This document shows, piece by piece, positions 52,420 through 63,334 of a stretch of 64,000 nucleotides of DNA. The notes under the pieces are model-generated. The model saw only the letters and a program-made list of their open reading frames with translations, was not told the DNA's origin and ran no database searches. This DNA is from Prorocentrum cordatum. Its lineage: Eukaryota; Sar; Dinophyceae; Prorocentrales; Prorocentraceae. The stretch lies in the NCBI GenBank assembly GCA_963575745.1, contig CAUYUJ010015504.1:1806464-1870463 (forward strand), read 5' to 3'. The position numbers were made by a program, and so were the translations under genes. The number at the start of each line of letters is the position of its first letter. Position 1 is the first letter of the stretch.

Positions 52420-53020
52420 CTCCTCCTCTCCCTCACCTTCGTGCCCTCCTCTCCCCCCCTCTGCGTGGGTTCTTCCCCCAGCTCCTCTCCCTCCCTCCCT
52501 TCTCTCTCTTCTCCGTCGTGGCACCTCCTCCCCCCTCGTTTCGAGGACATCTCCCTGTCATCCTCTCATCCGTTCCATCTTCCCCCCCGTCGTCCTTTCA
52601 CCAACTCATTCGCGGGCCTCCTTCCTCTCCTCCTCCACCTTCAAAGAAACGCGTGCCTCCTCCTCCTCCTCTTCCACCTCCTCCAGTCCCGTCTCGGTCG
52701 GCGGGCGTCTGCGGCGAGCACGCCCAAGTGCCGCCCGTCTGGTCGAGGGCCTTCAGCAGCCCCCCCCCGCCGCTCCTGGATCTCAAGGTTCATCACGGTG
52801 ACCTGGAGGCAAGTCCTTGCCTAATGCTGCTGCTCCTGCTCATTCCTGATGTTCCTCCTCATCACCCTCCTCTTCCTTGTTTCTGCCTCCGTCCTGCGCC
52901 TCTTCCTCCTCCATCTTTCCTGAACTTGATGATCCTCTCCTCCGCCTCTTCCGTAACCCCTCCTGTTCCACTCCTCTTCGTCTCCAACGCGGGGGAGGGG
53001 AAGAAGGAACAAACGGAGAA
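52420..53020. repeat. pyrimidine-rich TCC/TTCC tract
   Basis: Diffuse TCCTCC-rich sequence of 600 bp on the plus strand without clean period. Confidence 0.6.
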
Positions 53021-53944
53021 AGGGTAGAGTACTGCGGATGAGTATGGAGGAGAACGGGGTGAGGGGGACGACAAATGAAACTGATTCCCAAACTTGAGCA
53101 CATTGTTCCAAGGACTATGTCCGAATCCGAGGCGCACTCGCAGGGGGGAGGCTCCGAAACTTGTCAATGCGGATTTCGATCCTGGGGGGGTCTGGGCTTC
53201 AAGGTGGGAATAGAAGCGACGGCAAGAACATGCGAGGAAGAGAACAATGATAAAACTGATCAGCAAGGCGATGGAGGGGAGGATGATGAAAAGGACCGAT
53301 ATAAGGCAGCAGAAGGCCTGAAGTGAGCGGGCCTGGTGCCCACGTAGGCACAATACATATAATTATAATGGCAACTTGTTCTGACGGTGTGAGCTCCGCG
53401 GCGACAGCATGTGAGTAGAGGTGGAACTGGTGCGCGGGTATGGCAAACAATACAACACACGCGAACCGAAAACAAACGAATGGTGATCGGAAGCTGGCCG
53501 CGATCTGAAACAAACCACTGAGAACGTTTGGAATCGGAGAACGTTTGGAATTGGAGGATCGCTGGGCACGCTGTTACGGTTCGCTTGCCAAACGGGCCAA
53601 CGACGTGCTAGAATATGCGATGGGAAGCTTTAAAACACCATATGTCGAAATCTAAGTGTGCGCGTTCATATACATTCATACGCCTATAAAGTTTAAGCTA
53701 TGTAAAATACATGTGTACATATAAGTGTGTATACATGTATACGCATACGTCTGCAAACGTGAACATAAATGCATGAACATGTAGCCGGCTTATGGGGGAA
53801 ATAAAATCTTTGCGGAGAAAAAATTCAATTCGGGTCTGGGTTCGGGCGAGAAGAACATCAAATATTCGAATTCGAAACGCCCAAAAACCCCACATCCGGA
53901 ATAAGTTCAAGACGACCCCGGCCACAACGACTATTATTTACTAA
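53021..53944. other. no gene recognised
   Basis: From 53640 the sequence is AT-richer, with ATACATGTGTACATATAAG-type words. Short frames only. Confidence 0.45.
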
Positions 53945-54160
53945 TTTTTGGTCGTTTGAACTCTTGGACTCTTAAACGTGTCTGACATGTTGAACTGTGT
54001 TCGAACTTGTTTGACATTCTGTTGCACTGTTTTGAACTGTTAAACTTGTTTGAGATGGTTTCGGACGTGTTCTGAACTGTTGTTACTGTTCAAACTGTTC
54101 CTCTGCGCCGAGCACTATCTGAACTTGTTCCGAACTTGCTCATTTTGAACACAATCTCTG
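53945..54160. repeat. GAACTTGTTTGA / GAACTGTT word repeat
   Basis: About ten degenerate copies of a GAACTTGTT word. Lies immediately beyond the 3' end of the LINE relic. Confidence 0.55.
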
Positions 54161-54304
54161 CACGGCAAAAAAATCTGAGAAAAGGTGCCCACCGAACTCT
54201 TTCGAACAATGGTAATGCAAAAAAACACGAACTTCATGTAAGGCGTGTCGCGAAACCAAGCAACATTGCATGACGCATGACAAAAGAGGGGCAGCAACCG
54301 CACA

Positions 54305-55183
54305 TCAGGCCAGAAGCCTCGTGGAGAGGCTCGCGCGGCCGCTGCGCTGTATGGACAGGCGACGCCTGAGCTTGAGGAGCGGCTCATGTAGAAGATCCGC
54401 CTCAAAAGCATCGGGCCCGAACCAAAACCCCAAGGACTTATGGCGCGTTGCGATATTCGGTTCTTGCCATTTTGCTGCAATCGGCGATTCCTCCGAACCC
54501 GTCGGCGCGCGATTCGGCGTCCACGCAGCCTTTTCCCAGTTGGAGACCTGACCAGATGCGCGCTCAAATGTGTCGAGTATGGCAACAAGCTCGTCCAAAG
54601 CACTCGCTGCATCGAATGAAAACTTCCAATCGCCCCCGGATCCCCACATGGAGGACGCCGCGTACCGCAGCAGACCGTGCAAGGAAAGGGCCCGCCGCGA
54701 GAACATATACGAACACGGACAGCGGATGTCCTTCCGAGAACCCAGCGAAAAAGCTTGCAGGTGGAAACGCGTCGCCCGGCCACGTCAGAAAAGCGCGGCG
54801 CGCGCGAGAGCCGCTGAATGCCTGTCAAAAGCTGCGCTGGGAGGCCCGCGCGACCGCGAGCGGCGTTGACCCACTCCCGAGAAAGCATATTGAACCCTTT
54901 CGAGCAACCGAGAAAGAGGACAACCATAACCGCAGGCGCGGCGCCGCGGCCAATGCGAATGGCTTCTGCGATTTCATCGATGTTCCGCTCGATCTCCCCT
55001 CCCGTTGCAAAAGCCCGCTGTCTCCGCCTGAGCTGCGCGGCCGCAACCTGGTCGAGCATTCGGCACGGCATGCGGCCGAGGACTTTGGCGTCTTGGCTCG
55101 GTCGCTCGAGATCGCGCAACAACGCAATGGCAACAACGCCCTGCTCCTTAGGAGTTGCATGCCATAGAAGATCGATCATGTGA
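54305..55183 (-). pseudogene. LINE reverse transcriptase domain, frameshifted
   Basis: In one frame: ERPSQDAKVLGRMPCRMLD, then RQRAFATGGEIERNI (usual QxGFxxGRxIxxNI), then motif A as LFLGCSKGFNMLSREWV (usual DxxKAFDxxxHxW; catalytic Asp replaced by Gly near 54910). A one-base shift near 54750 continues with motif B, GFSEGHPLSVFVYVLAAGPF. Another shift leads to ALDELVAILDTFERASG, SNWEKAAW and KSLGFWFGPDAF. The YADD box is not recognisable (FSFDAAS at that place). Confidence 0.85.
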
Positions 55184-55488
55184 GCTTGCCCTTCGCGCTC
55201 TCCGCGCGTGAGTTCGTGGAGAACTTCAACGAAAAACTGTGCTCAACGCATTCGCGTGCAATTTGTACAAGAACGACCCTTCACTGCCGCGGTCCCGGCG
55301 CCTTGTGTCCGGGGCCTCGCTTTCAGGCAGAGCAAGTCTAGCATCTTTCAAGTACAGGCCCCGCCCACGGAGCATCTACGAAAAAAAGGCGCCGTCTCCT
55401 CGTGGGCCCCCCTGCGTTCACGAGCGTATTCCCTCGAACGCCGGCCGATTTCGTAGCTTGAGGTGACATGCCGGCCCACGCTGTCATC

Positions 55489-55890
55489 TCACAGTTTTGA
55501 TACCTGAAACCGCTCGTGCGCGCAAAAAGCTTTCCACCGTTGAACTACCCCAAGGTGCGCCTTGGCTCCAGCGTGCGTGCTGCCAGCAGAGACGCCGTCG
55601 CCTACTGCTGCTGTCAGCGCATTTTCGGGCACCCAACGGCACTCTTCATCTAGCGCCTGCTCTCGCAATGCCTCCCCATGAAGCCTGTGCAACTCATGTA
55701 GCAAATCACCCGCTCCTCGCAGGATGACGCTGGGACTGGTGCATTCAAACGCCGTTGCAACCAATGGCGCAAGAAAGGGGCACAATTTCAACAACCACTT
55801 GGAAGTAAGCGTCGGTTCCGCATGCTTCCCTTCATGTGGGTGGCAAACGTTGCCATCCCTCGCGCTTCCTCCATGAACTATTTTGCACAT
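55489..55890 (-). pseudogene. LINE linker between endonuclease and reverse transcriptase
   Basis: Open minus-strand frame with GAGDLLHELHRLHGEALRE, located where LINE ORF2 proteins carry their poorly conserved linker. No independent domain. Confidence 0.45.
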
Positions 55891-55937
55891 GCCTGAGACA
55901 TGTATTTGAATTCACACAGTGCGTTCAGGGGCACTCG

Positions 55938-57025
55938 CTACCAAACGTCTTCAACTAAAAATTGTACCAACTGCTCGTCATATACTGACCAATCTGGCAT
56001 GGCCTTGCACGCCTCCGCCCGGGTGAACCGCTTCTTCCGACGCCGAGGCCGTTTTTGGAAGGTAGTGCCCACAGACAGGTGATCAGATGCGTTCGGGTCA
56101 GGCACCCCCCCCATAACGTGCACATGTTGTAGTCTGTGCGCATGCCGCAGAAAATCGCGACCAACTCTGGCGAAGTCAAGTGTTTCAGGCATGTGCCAGC
56201 GAGCGCCCGCGCGAGTGACGCCAGCCCGTCTAAAAAGTACGTTCCTCTACCTCACCTTGGTGGAGGGCCCGATAAGTGCGAGGAGATTTTCCCACGCCTC
56301 GAGAAGGCGTCGTCCGCTGCTCTGTCTGGAGAACAAAATTTCGATCCACACCGAAGGTGCATTCAAACCTGCCGCGCACGCGCTCCTCAACAAATAAACA
56401 TGGATGGCGCGAGTGAGTTCTAGCACCTGCCGTGTCCGAGTTGCGCGGGGATGGCTGTCCAGGTAAACGACTACATACAAGCGCGCGCAAGTGCCGACAT
56501 TATACAAGAAAGCATGAGCAGCGCCCTCAATCAAAACAACATGGTGATTCTGAAGGCCCTTCTCTCCCTCAATCCCAAACGCTGCCATCAACCGCTCACT
56601 GACGCAGATGGCCATGCCTGGGAAACGCCCATTGCGGTGGAATAGAGAGCGAACCCCATCGACATGCGAGAAGAAGCAACTTGCGCAACAGCGCTCGACA
56701 CGTGAAGCTCGCTGAAGCACGCGACATCGCAAATGCGAACAATGTGCTTGAGATTTGCGACTTTACGGTCAAACAGGTTGCGATCACTAAAACTTACGAG
56801 GTGCAGATTGCAGAAAGCAGCGCCGGCGAAGTCTGGACCTGTGGCACAAGTGGCCTGCGTGATCGGCGTGGCCATGGTTCCCTTGCCCCCTCGGGCTTCC
56901 CAGGGCCTCTCTTGGCACACCGCTGCCGCATCACACCACTGACCTCGCGCTGCCGAGAGGTCGGCCTGCGCAGCGCCGCCCAGACATCTGCATTCCATAT
57001 AGTCGCAACTCATTTTAAAAACCAA
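55938..57025 (-). pseudogene. LINE endonuclease domain (EEP/APE type), frameshifted
   Basis: Three frames together cover the domain. The first has FCNLHLVSFSDRNLFDRKV and ACFSELH (the conserved E). The second has MAICVSERLMAAFGI, NHHVVLIEGAA and LYVVVYLDSHPRATRTRQV. The third has GVDRNFVLQ (the GDFN-type motif, altered), a spacer, and PNASDHLSVGTTFQ (the SDH motif) followed by the basic RPRRRKKRF. Family knowledge: this enzyme nicks target DNA to prime reverse transcription. Confidence 0.8.
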
Positions 57026-57037
57026 TCTCTCGCATAC

Positions 57038-57041
57038 AGCC

Positions 57042-57090
<49 letters not shown>

Positions 57091-57100
57091 GCATACAGTA

Positions 57101-57143
<43 letters not shown>

Positions 57144-57144
57144 G

Positions 57145-57179
<35 letters not shown>

Positions 57180-57189
57180 GCATACAGTA

Positions 57190-57228
<39 letters not shown>

Positions 57229-57237
57229 CATCATCCA

Positions 57238-57270
<33 letters not shown>

Positions 57271-57405
57271 CATCATCATCATCCACATCATCATCATCAG
57301 CATCATCATCATCGTCATCATCATCATCATTATAATCATCATCAACAGCAACATCATCATATGTTTTTTGGAAGAAAAACAATGTCTCGCATACAGTACG
57401 TCATC
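57038..57405. repeat. CAT array with CTCGCATACAGTACATC landmarks
   Basis: CGCATACAGYAC/CC stands at 57032, 57091, 57179 and 57388, each time directly in front of CATCATC. The array has therefore grown by duplicating a small unique seed. It sits exactly at the 5' edge of the LINE endonuclease. Confidence 0.9.
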
Positions 57406-57452
57406 ATCATCACCTGGTTGCCTGCGTGGGCATGGCCACTGAGAACAAACAC

Positions 57453-59412
57453 TCACCTTGCGCACCGAAGCGTTGCGTGGAGCGTCTGCGAAACATGTCG
57501 CCCACTCCTGCTGCGTAGGCAAACCTCGTTGCCAAGCTCCTTGTTCACCAGATCGGCGCACAAGAAAAAACGACGACCTACTGTGAGGCCGAATTGAAGC
57601 TTCGCAGCACGGTGATAAACCGTGGCGCATTGACCCTCTTGCCCTGGCCATTTGCGCTGGGAAACAGTAGGCTCGCCCGCAAAGAGAGCAGCAAGATCAA
57701 CCCTCGAGGAATCAAGAGAAACGAATTTGCCGACTGCATGGGACCCCTGGCTATTACCAGCGGGCGCGCTGCTAACGTCGTGTACTTCAACTATGGCTCG
57801 AAGCTCGGTCAACTCTCCGGTGTCCAGAGACACGTAACAGCCGGGTTGCAACTTAGGAGGCTCGTTAGCACCAGCATTTTCGAACGCATTCAGCAAAGTG
57901 CGATGAACTTTGTTTGTGTCCGCATGACTGGTGACATGTCCAATCAACGTCCCTGCGCGCAGAACGTCATACAAAGACAATGGTTCGTTCGAAAAAACAT
58001 CGTTCACTCGGCGCATTGCATGTTCGAGCTCATCAGGGGGAATATCATCCGCGAGTTGGTTTACCGCCTCCTCCAGCAAAATCGCCGTCTGGCGGTCATG
58101 AGGCAGCCTCACAAACTTCCTGGCGCCAGGGAAAGGCATGGAACCTGGTACCGAGGACACACGCTCTGGGGAAATGTCCATGCAAAGGTGCCTCCCGAGA
58201 GTACTCGGAACGTTGGATTCCCAACTGCGCCTCATCAGCTGAAAAGTAGATAGGGAAGTTTGCCGATTCTGCGTTCAAGACCCATTGTGTGTCGCACACC
58301 AGGCCCGCACTTGCCTGAGGAACAACCGCTCGCAATTCAGCTCCCGAGCTGGTGCATTTGATGATGATACCAACAGCGTGGAGACCTAAAGAAGCAAAGA
58401 CAACGTGCACGACGTCAACATTAAGGCGGGGATCTTCGCATGCCGTCACGCGTACACTGCCGCTCGGTACGTATCCTGCTTTGGACCCGACGCTGATGAG
58501 ACGGAAGCTGGCCTCGCCATCGCGGCTGAGAAACTCACGCGCCTTGCCATCCAAGGTGTGTTGATTGAATGGCGCTGCCTGTACGGAGCGATGCTATCCA
58601 CGATTCCAAAGCGCGCTATGGACCGAGAAAAACAAGTCACTGCTTGGCTTCCCTGATGCATGACACATTTCTGAGCCCCAATGATGGTCCGACGTCGTGA
58701 AGCAAGTGTGCAACGTGGGCAATGGGAACGAATACTTGCAACAGTGTCTGGTCAACGTCGGTGGCACTGCTCCAAAAGTGCGCGCCACAACGCCATGCAA
58801 AAACCTAGACACATGCTCCTCACTCCCGCTGAACACGTAACGATGCATGCCGCCTCGTTTCTGCCGCAATGTGGAGTGGATCCGTCGATGTTGGAATTCC
58901 GATTCCAAAACGCTCATCCTACGCGGATCTTCCACAGACGCCCGAACCATGGAGGAGCTGCGTACACGGCGTTCCTGCGCCGATACATCATTGAGGCCAC
59001 ATGCATCATGCTCAACCACAGGCACTTCAAACCTATATTTTGCTTGACGTGCGCCTAAAGCGAACGCATGCAAGTACGAAGAAACACTTGTATGAATATG
59101 ACCTCGCCACCACCTACCCGGTCGGCTGCAAACGTGCTGCTTCACGGCAGCGCAAAACAGTCGCGATGACAATCCAGGACTTGGCAACGAGAGAGCATGA
59201 CATTTCTGCCCGTGGAATCCCGAAGGGCTGCGCACGATATCAAAAACAATGGTTCCCTCGAGATTGCATCCATCCCCTAACGCAGTCTTCATGACTGCTG
59301 AGGACGTGCCCTGCACCAAAACTCGGTTCGACGCCTGTCCAATCTCTTTCTGAAAAGCATCGTGGTCATCATTGCAAAAAACTCCTGGTCGGCTCCTGAG
59401 GTCTTCGACCAA
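57453..59412 (-). pseudogene. unrecognised coding relic upstream of the LINE
   Basis: Three minus-strand frames follow each other with overlaps: 59412-58594, 58554-58096 and 58235-57453. They show protein-like composition: SANFPIYFSADEAQLGIQ; ARKFVRLPHDRQTAILLEEA; PPDELEHAMRRVNDVF; CYVSLDTGELTELRAIVEVH; KLQFGLTVGRRFFLCADL. Together they would make about 640 residues with at least two frameshifts. I do not recognise the family. Position and strand fit an ORF1 of the adjoining LINE, separated from ORF2 by the CAT expansion. It could equally be an independent gene or transposase relic. Confidence 0.45.
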
Positions 59413-60107
59413 CCAAAATTAAAAAAAACGTGGCATGAAAATTCAATGCCGCAGAAACTTCCGTGAACAGCGTTTCGAAAGCTCGGATGCTGGCTAGATT
59501 CTGCGCGGCCTCAACCGCAGAGGTCCCCGAGGTCAGAGGGATGTTGCCACTGCGGGTAGGAGTCCTCGAATGGTCTCGAGTGCCAGTGGGTCCACGGTGC
59601 TCTGCTTCCCCGACCCTGATCCCATCCTGCTACACATCCGAAAGCAAGTCGCATGGAAAGTCACACTATAGACAGTAGCACAACTTCAGCGACTGGTATT
59701 ATTGAAACTCACACTACAAGCCCACCTACGCCGATTTCAATCAAACTCTCACAGCATCCCCCGCTGCCCAGTACAGCTCCGAATTAAGCTTATACAACAA
59801 CGACTAGGACAACTCTCACATCAACTCCTACTACACCGGCGTGGACGGCATAAAAGAACTCAACTCGTAATGCACATCTTTGGCACACTACATACTGGTC
59901 ACACGTGTTGTTGCGCAACGATAGGGCACACCGCACTATCGTCCGCCTCGCACCGCTTCTGCACCAATCGCGGCGCTGTGCTCCGAATTGTGCTCCTGGC
60001 TACGATCCCTGCCGGAGTAGTTAACTAAGACCACGATTAGGAACGCACCCCCTCGCCTGCTTCGATGGTGAACATATGTATCCAGGGATGGATGAATCCA
60101 CATGTGG
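59413..60107. other. no gene recognised
   Basis: Plus strand 59700-59890 is A/C-rich with AACTCTCACA and AACTCACACTACA words. Open frame 59702-60028 has no domain. Confidence 0.45.
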
Positions 60108-60165
60108 ACGAAGGAAGAGAGAAAAGGAGCGAGAGAGAAAGACAGAGAGAGAGAGAGAGGGTGTA
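60108..60165. repeat. GA microsatellite
   Basis: Interrupted GAGAGA tract of about 55 bp. Confidence 0.9.
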
Positions 60166-60299
60166 ATAGGTAGCCCATATCCCTGGCGCGAAGGCGGAAT
60201 TGGCCGAAAGCCACTTGGTATGTACGTTGAACACGCGTGTACACACATCCTGTTCCAAAGTCTGCTGCTATTCAATTTCCAGCTCCTCAAGCACATCAC

Positions 60300-60760
60300 C
60301 TTCTTCATCCTCCACATTCGCTTCCTCCTCCCTTCCCCCCTTTCCCCTCCCCCCTACTTCTTCCACACCCTCATCGCCCCGGCTCCGCCTTTTTTCTCAT
60401 CTTCATCATCCCTTCCCCCAAGTTGGGGTTGAACAGTTGTTTCACTTAGTGGGCCCTCGTGTTCCTCCTCCACCTCCTCCTCGTCCTCCTCATCATCCTT
60501 CTCCCCCTCCTCCGCATCCTCTTCGTCATCGACTTCTATCTCTGGACCCTTCCTTCTGAAACCATGGCGCAAGCGGGAGGCGGACCAGTTGCGCGTTCCC
60601 CGCCACATCTGCGTTGTAAGCGGCGTCTTCCCGCGACGAACCAACGTTCCTCGGCGCCGCCTGCTGCGCATCTCTGTTGTCGCTCCCCTGACCCTTCCAC
60701 TACTACCTCCTCCTCTCTGGCATGACCATGCGGCAGACCACGGGTCGATCCGTACATCAC
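60300..60760. repeat. TCC-rich tract
   Basis: TTCCTCCTC-type pyrimidine sequence, irregular, with frames rich in Pro/Ser/Leu on the plus and Glu/Asp on the minus strand. Not a gene. Confidence 0.65.
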
Positions 60761-60862
60761 GGGGGGTGGCGGGGAGGAGGAGAGCCAACGTAACCCCAAC
60801 GGCTAGTACGCCCTCCCGTCGCGAGTGCCCTCATGAATCCCGGCACGCGATCCTTCCCGCTG

Positions 60863-60897
60863 CGGGGGGCGCCTCCCTTGACAGAGGAGCGCCCCCC
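60863..60897. other. GC hairpin
   Basis: GGGGGGCGCCTCC and AGGAGCGCCCCCC with an 8-nt loop. Very stable; no T-run. Confidence 0.75.
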
Positions 60898-61064
60898 TGG
60901 CCTGCCGCGGGGGCGGGAGGTTCCCATTCCGAGAGGGGACTGCCTCGACAAGACGAGCGCATCACGACCAAAAGGTAATTCAGTGGAAGTGCCCAAACGT
61001 CAGCCCCGTTTTGAACATGGGCATTGCTCCATCCCTTCAAGTGTTGCGACCAGCTGCACGTAGG

Positions 61065-61090
61065 GTCGTCCATTTTGGTGATGGCTCAAG
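61065..61090 (+). other. possible decayed spliced-leader relic
   Basis: CGTCCATTTTGG, an extra TGATGG, then CTCAAG. Resembles DinoSL (CCGTAGCCATTTTGG, CTCAAG) with a gap and a 6-nt insertion. Could be chance. Confidence 0.25.
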
Positions 61091-61149
61091 CGAAGGTTTT
61101 GTTTGGAAAAGAAAACACCCACCATCCATGTAACTGGCCAAAAAATGTA

Positions 61150-61465
61150 AACCCCAATAACTCTCTGGGCGTAGGTGGTCTAAAGAGCTTCCTCTTCCAA
61201 CCCCCCTCTCCCCGTTCTGGGAGGTAGTCCCACCAGCCCTTTGGGCGTGAGTGGTTTAGAGAGCCCGCTCTGTCCTCAACCCCCCTTCTTCCCCTTCGGG
61301 GAGGGGTTTACCCCTCCCCCTACCCCCTCCCCCTGGGCCTGGAGAGGGGGTCCCGAGCGTGGTAAGGGGGGGTCTTTTTCGACTCCTGGGAGAGCTAAAA
61401 AACGACGACCCTCACGAGGATTCTGGCCCCGAGGGGGGGGGCACCGTTTGGCGCCTCCGCTCGTC
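61150..61465 (+). repeat. G leader, duplicated (G4)
   Basis: The block CTCTGGGCGTAGGTGGTCTA, AAGAGCTTCCTCTTCC, AACCCCCCTCTCCCCG recurs as CCTTTGGGCGTGAGTGGTTT, AGAGAGCCCGCTCTGTCC, AACCCCCCTTCTTCCCC, preceded by GTCCCACCAG. So G4 has two leaders in tandem. Confidence 0.75.
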
Positions 61466-61625
61466 TTTGAAGCAAAAATCATTGATTTTACTATGGTTTT
61501 GGCCCCATGTTGGGCTTCTAAGGGGGCAGCGCTCATCGTCCTTCATAGCAAAATCATTGATTTTACGAAGGTTTTGGGCTCATTTTGTCCTCCTCAGGGG
61601 GCAGCGCTCATTTGCGCTTCTGAGG
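61465..61625 (+). repeat. punctuating spacer of G4, duplicated
   Basis: AAAATCATTGATTTTAC, GGTTTTGG, GGGGGCAGCGCTCAT occurs twice in tandem with about an 80-bp period. Confidence 0.85.
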
Positions 61626-61860
61626 AAGTCGCAAGAGGCCCCAAGATGGCCCCAAGAGGCCCTCAGGAGGCTCCCAAGAGGCCTCCAAGAGGCCCCCAAG
61701 AGGCCCCCAGGAGGCACCAAGAGGCCCTCAAGAGGCCCCCAAGAGGCCCCCAAGAGGCCCCAAGAGGCCCCAAGAGGCCCCCAAGAGGCCCCCAAGAGGC
61801 CCCCAAGAGGCCCCCAAGAGGCCCCAAGAGGCTCCAAGAGGCCCCCAAGAGGCCCCACGA
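61626..61860 (+). repeat. GGCCCCCAAGA 10-12-bp array (young G minisatellite)
   Basis: Twenty near-identical AAGAGGCCCCC units, the most regular G array of the window, so probably recently expanded. Confidence 0.95.
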
Positions 61861-62262
61861 GGAGCCCGAACGACTCACACCAGGACGAGGGGCCCGAACG
61901 ACTCACACCACGAAGAGCCCGAACGACTCACACCACAAGGAGGGGCCCGAACGACTCACACCAGGACGAGGCGCCCGAACGACTCACACCACGAGGAGCC
62001 CGAACGACTCACACCACGACGCGGGCCCCGAACGACTCACACCACGAGGAGCCGGAACGAGTCACACCAGGAGGAGGGGCCCGAACGACTCACACCAGGA
62101 CGAGGGGCCCGAACAACTCACACCACGAGAAGCCCGAACGACTCACACCAGGACGAAGAGCCCGAACGACTCACACCACGAAGAGCCCGAACGACTCACA
62201 CCAGGAAGAAGGGCCCGAACGACTCACACCAGGACGAGAAACCCCAAACGACTCAAATCACG
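61860..62262 (+). repeat. 26-31-bp array CCCGAACGACTCACACCA
   Basis: About 14 units of CCCGAACGACTCACACCA followed by GGACGAGGGG or CGAGGAG in alternation. Unrelated to the G unit but inserted between it and the TCC tract. Confidence 0.95.
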
Positions 62263-62271
62263 AGGAGCGCT

Positions 62272-62322
62272 TTCTCTCCCTCCTCCTCCGCCTCGTCCTT
62301 CTCCCGCTCCCCCCACAAGGAG
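62272..62322 (+). repeat. TCC tract of G4
   Basis: Short TCCTCC tract at the usual place before the tail. Confidence 0.7.
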
Positions 62323-62394
62323 GATGTACAAGGAGGCGGGAGGAAGGAGGAACAGGGGAGATATGCGGGGCCAAGCGGACACACGCCTGAAAAA

Positions 62395-62490
62395 CACGAC
62401 TGTCGGCATGCTTCGCAAGAGTTGCTACTGTGAGATGGGCTGGTGGGGATACGCGAAGCGTAAAGAATTTATCACTGCTCCCTATTAATA
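62395..62490 (+). repeat. G-element tail of G4
   Basis: GAGATGGGCTGGTGGGGATA, CGCGAAGCGTAAAGAATT, matching 11150-11200. Confidence 0.7.
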
Positions 62491-63029
62491 TACACCCCCT
62501 CACCCACCCGTTCGGCGGCCAACCCGGAACCATGCTAACCCCATGAGGACCACCCCCCTTCATCCCTGTCCAAAAACAATATAGAACGCACTCTATCTCC
62601 ACATTTGGAGCTAGCGCTGCCAACCCGATGCGCCCCCCCCCCCCCCCCCCCCGCACCATCCGTGCCACAAAAAAAACCAAATACACTTGGGGTCAAAGTC
62701 TTGAGTCATGTTCGTGAGGCCCGCGGGCACTTTGTGTTGTTTTGGCAGGGACGGCGGGGGTGACAGCACATTCTCTGCTGAGCGCAGGGCTATCATCCCT
62801 GACGAAAACATTACCAAATGCACCTCGCGGCTAAATCTGGATCATGCGCGGCCATCCCGCGTTCATTGTCAAGTGATTTTGACAGGGTCGGCGGGGGTGG
62901 TGGCGCGTGAGCTGCTGTGCGCAGGCCCACCAGACACAATGATGGGCATTGGTTCTCGACAAGGATGGTGGAGGCCGACATGTTTCTCGATGTGTGCTGT
63001 CACGTGCGCAGGTGCACCTGACGCACTCT
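62491..63029. other. no gene recognised; C-run of 22 at 62631-62652
   Basis: TTTTGRCAGGG, CGGCGGGGGTG occurs twice (62740 and 62876), indicating an old duplication. The C-run may be of uncertain length in the assembly. Confidence 0.5.
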
Positions 63030-63205
63030 GCATGTGCCCCGAACATGGCGCACCTGGCGCGGCTGGAGTATGCGGCACACCTGGCGCACTCGGAGCACGT
63101 GGCGCATCTGGCGCACCAGGCGTGCCTGGCAAGCTCGGGCCCCAGGGGTGCCTGGCGCGCGTGGCGCCCCTGGCACGCGTGGCGCACCTCGCCCAAGCGT
63201 CGCGC
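63030..63205 (+). repeat. TGGCGCACC short tandem
   Basis: Degenerate 9- and 15-bp units around TGGCGCACCTGGCGC. It gives a collagen-like Gly-Ala-Pro frame on the plus strand (62708-63454), which I regard as a repeat translation. Confidence 0.8.
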
Positions 63206-63334
63206 ACCTGGGGTCGGCTTTGGTTACCAATAGCTGCCTATCCAAAAACGACCGCTAAACATGCTCAGGTTCGGGGTGTTGCTGATGTGTTGGGAGGGCG
63301 GGTGGGAGTGAGCTTGACGGCTTGCGGGCGGGTG

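Larger units (their letters stand above)
54115..57030 (-). mobile_element. decayed LINE (non-LTR retrotransposon), endonuclease + reverse transcriptase
   Basis: Reading the minus strand from 57030 down, the order is endonuclease (57025-55938), linker (55890-55489) and reverse transcriptase (55183-54305). This is the layout of APE-type LINE ORF2. The frame changes at least six times and motif A of the RT has lost its aspartate, so the copy is dead. No RNase H or zinc-knuckle domain is seen after the RT, and the 3' end is probably truncated at the GAACTTGTT repeat. The protein style (GHPLS for the usual QGCPLS, LGFWFGP) resembles the LINEs abundant in dinoflagellates; that is recollection of the family, not a search. 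Confidence 0.85.

Noticed and set aside
61241-62488. 415-codon open frame with GPQEAPKRPPR and NDSHHDEGPER repeats
   Set aside because: Translation of two minisatellites (10-12 bp and 26-31 bp); two plus-strand frames are open over the same stretch.
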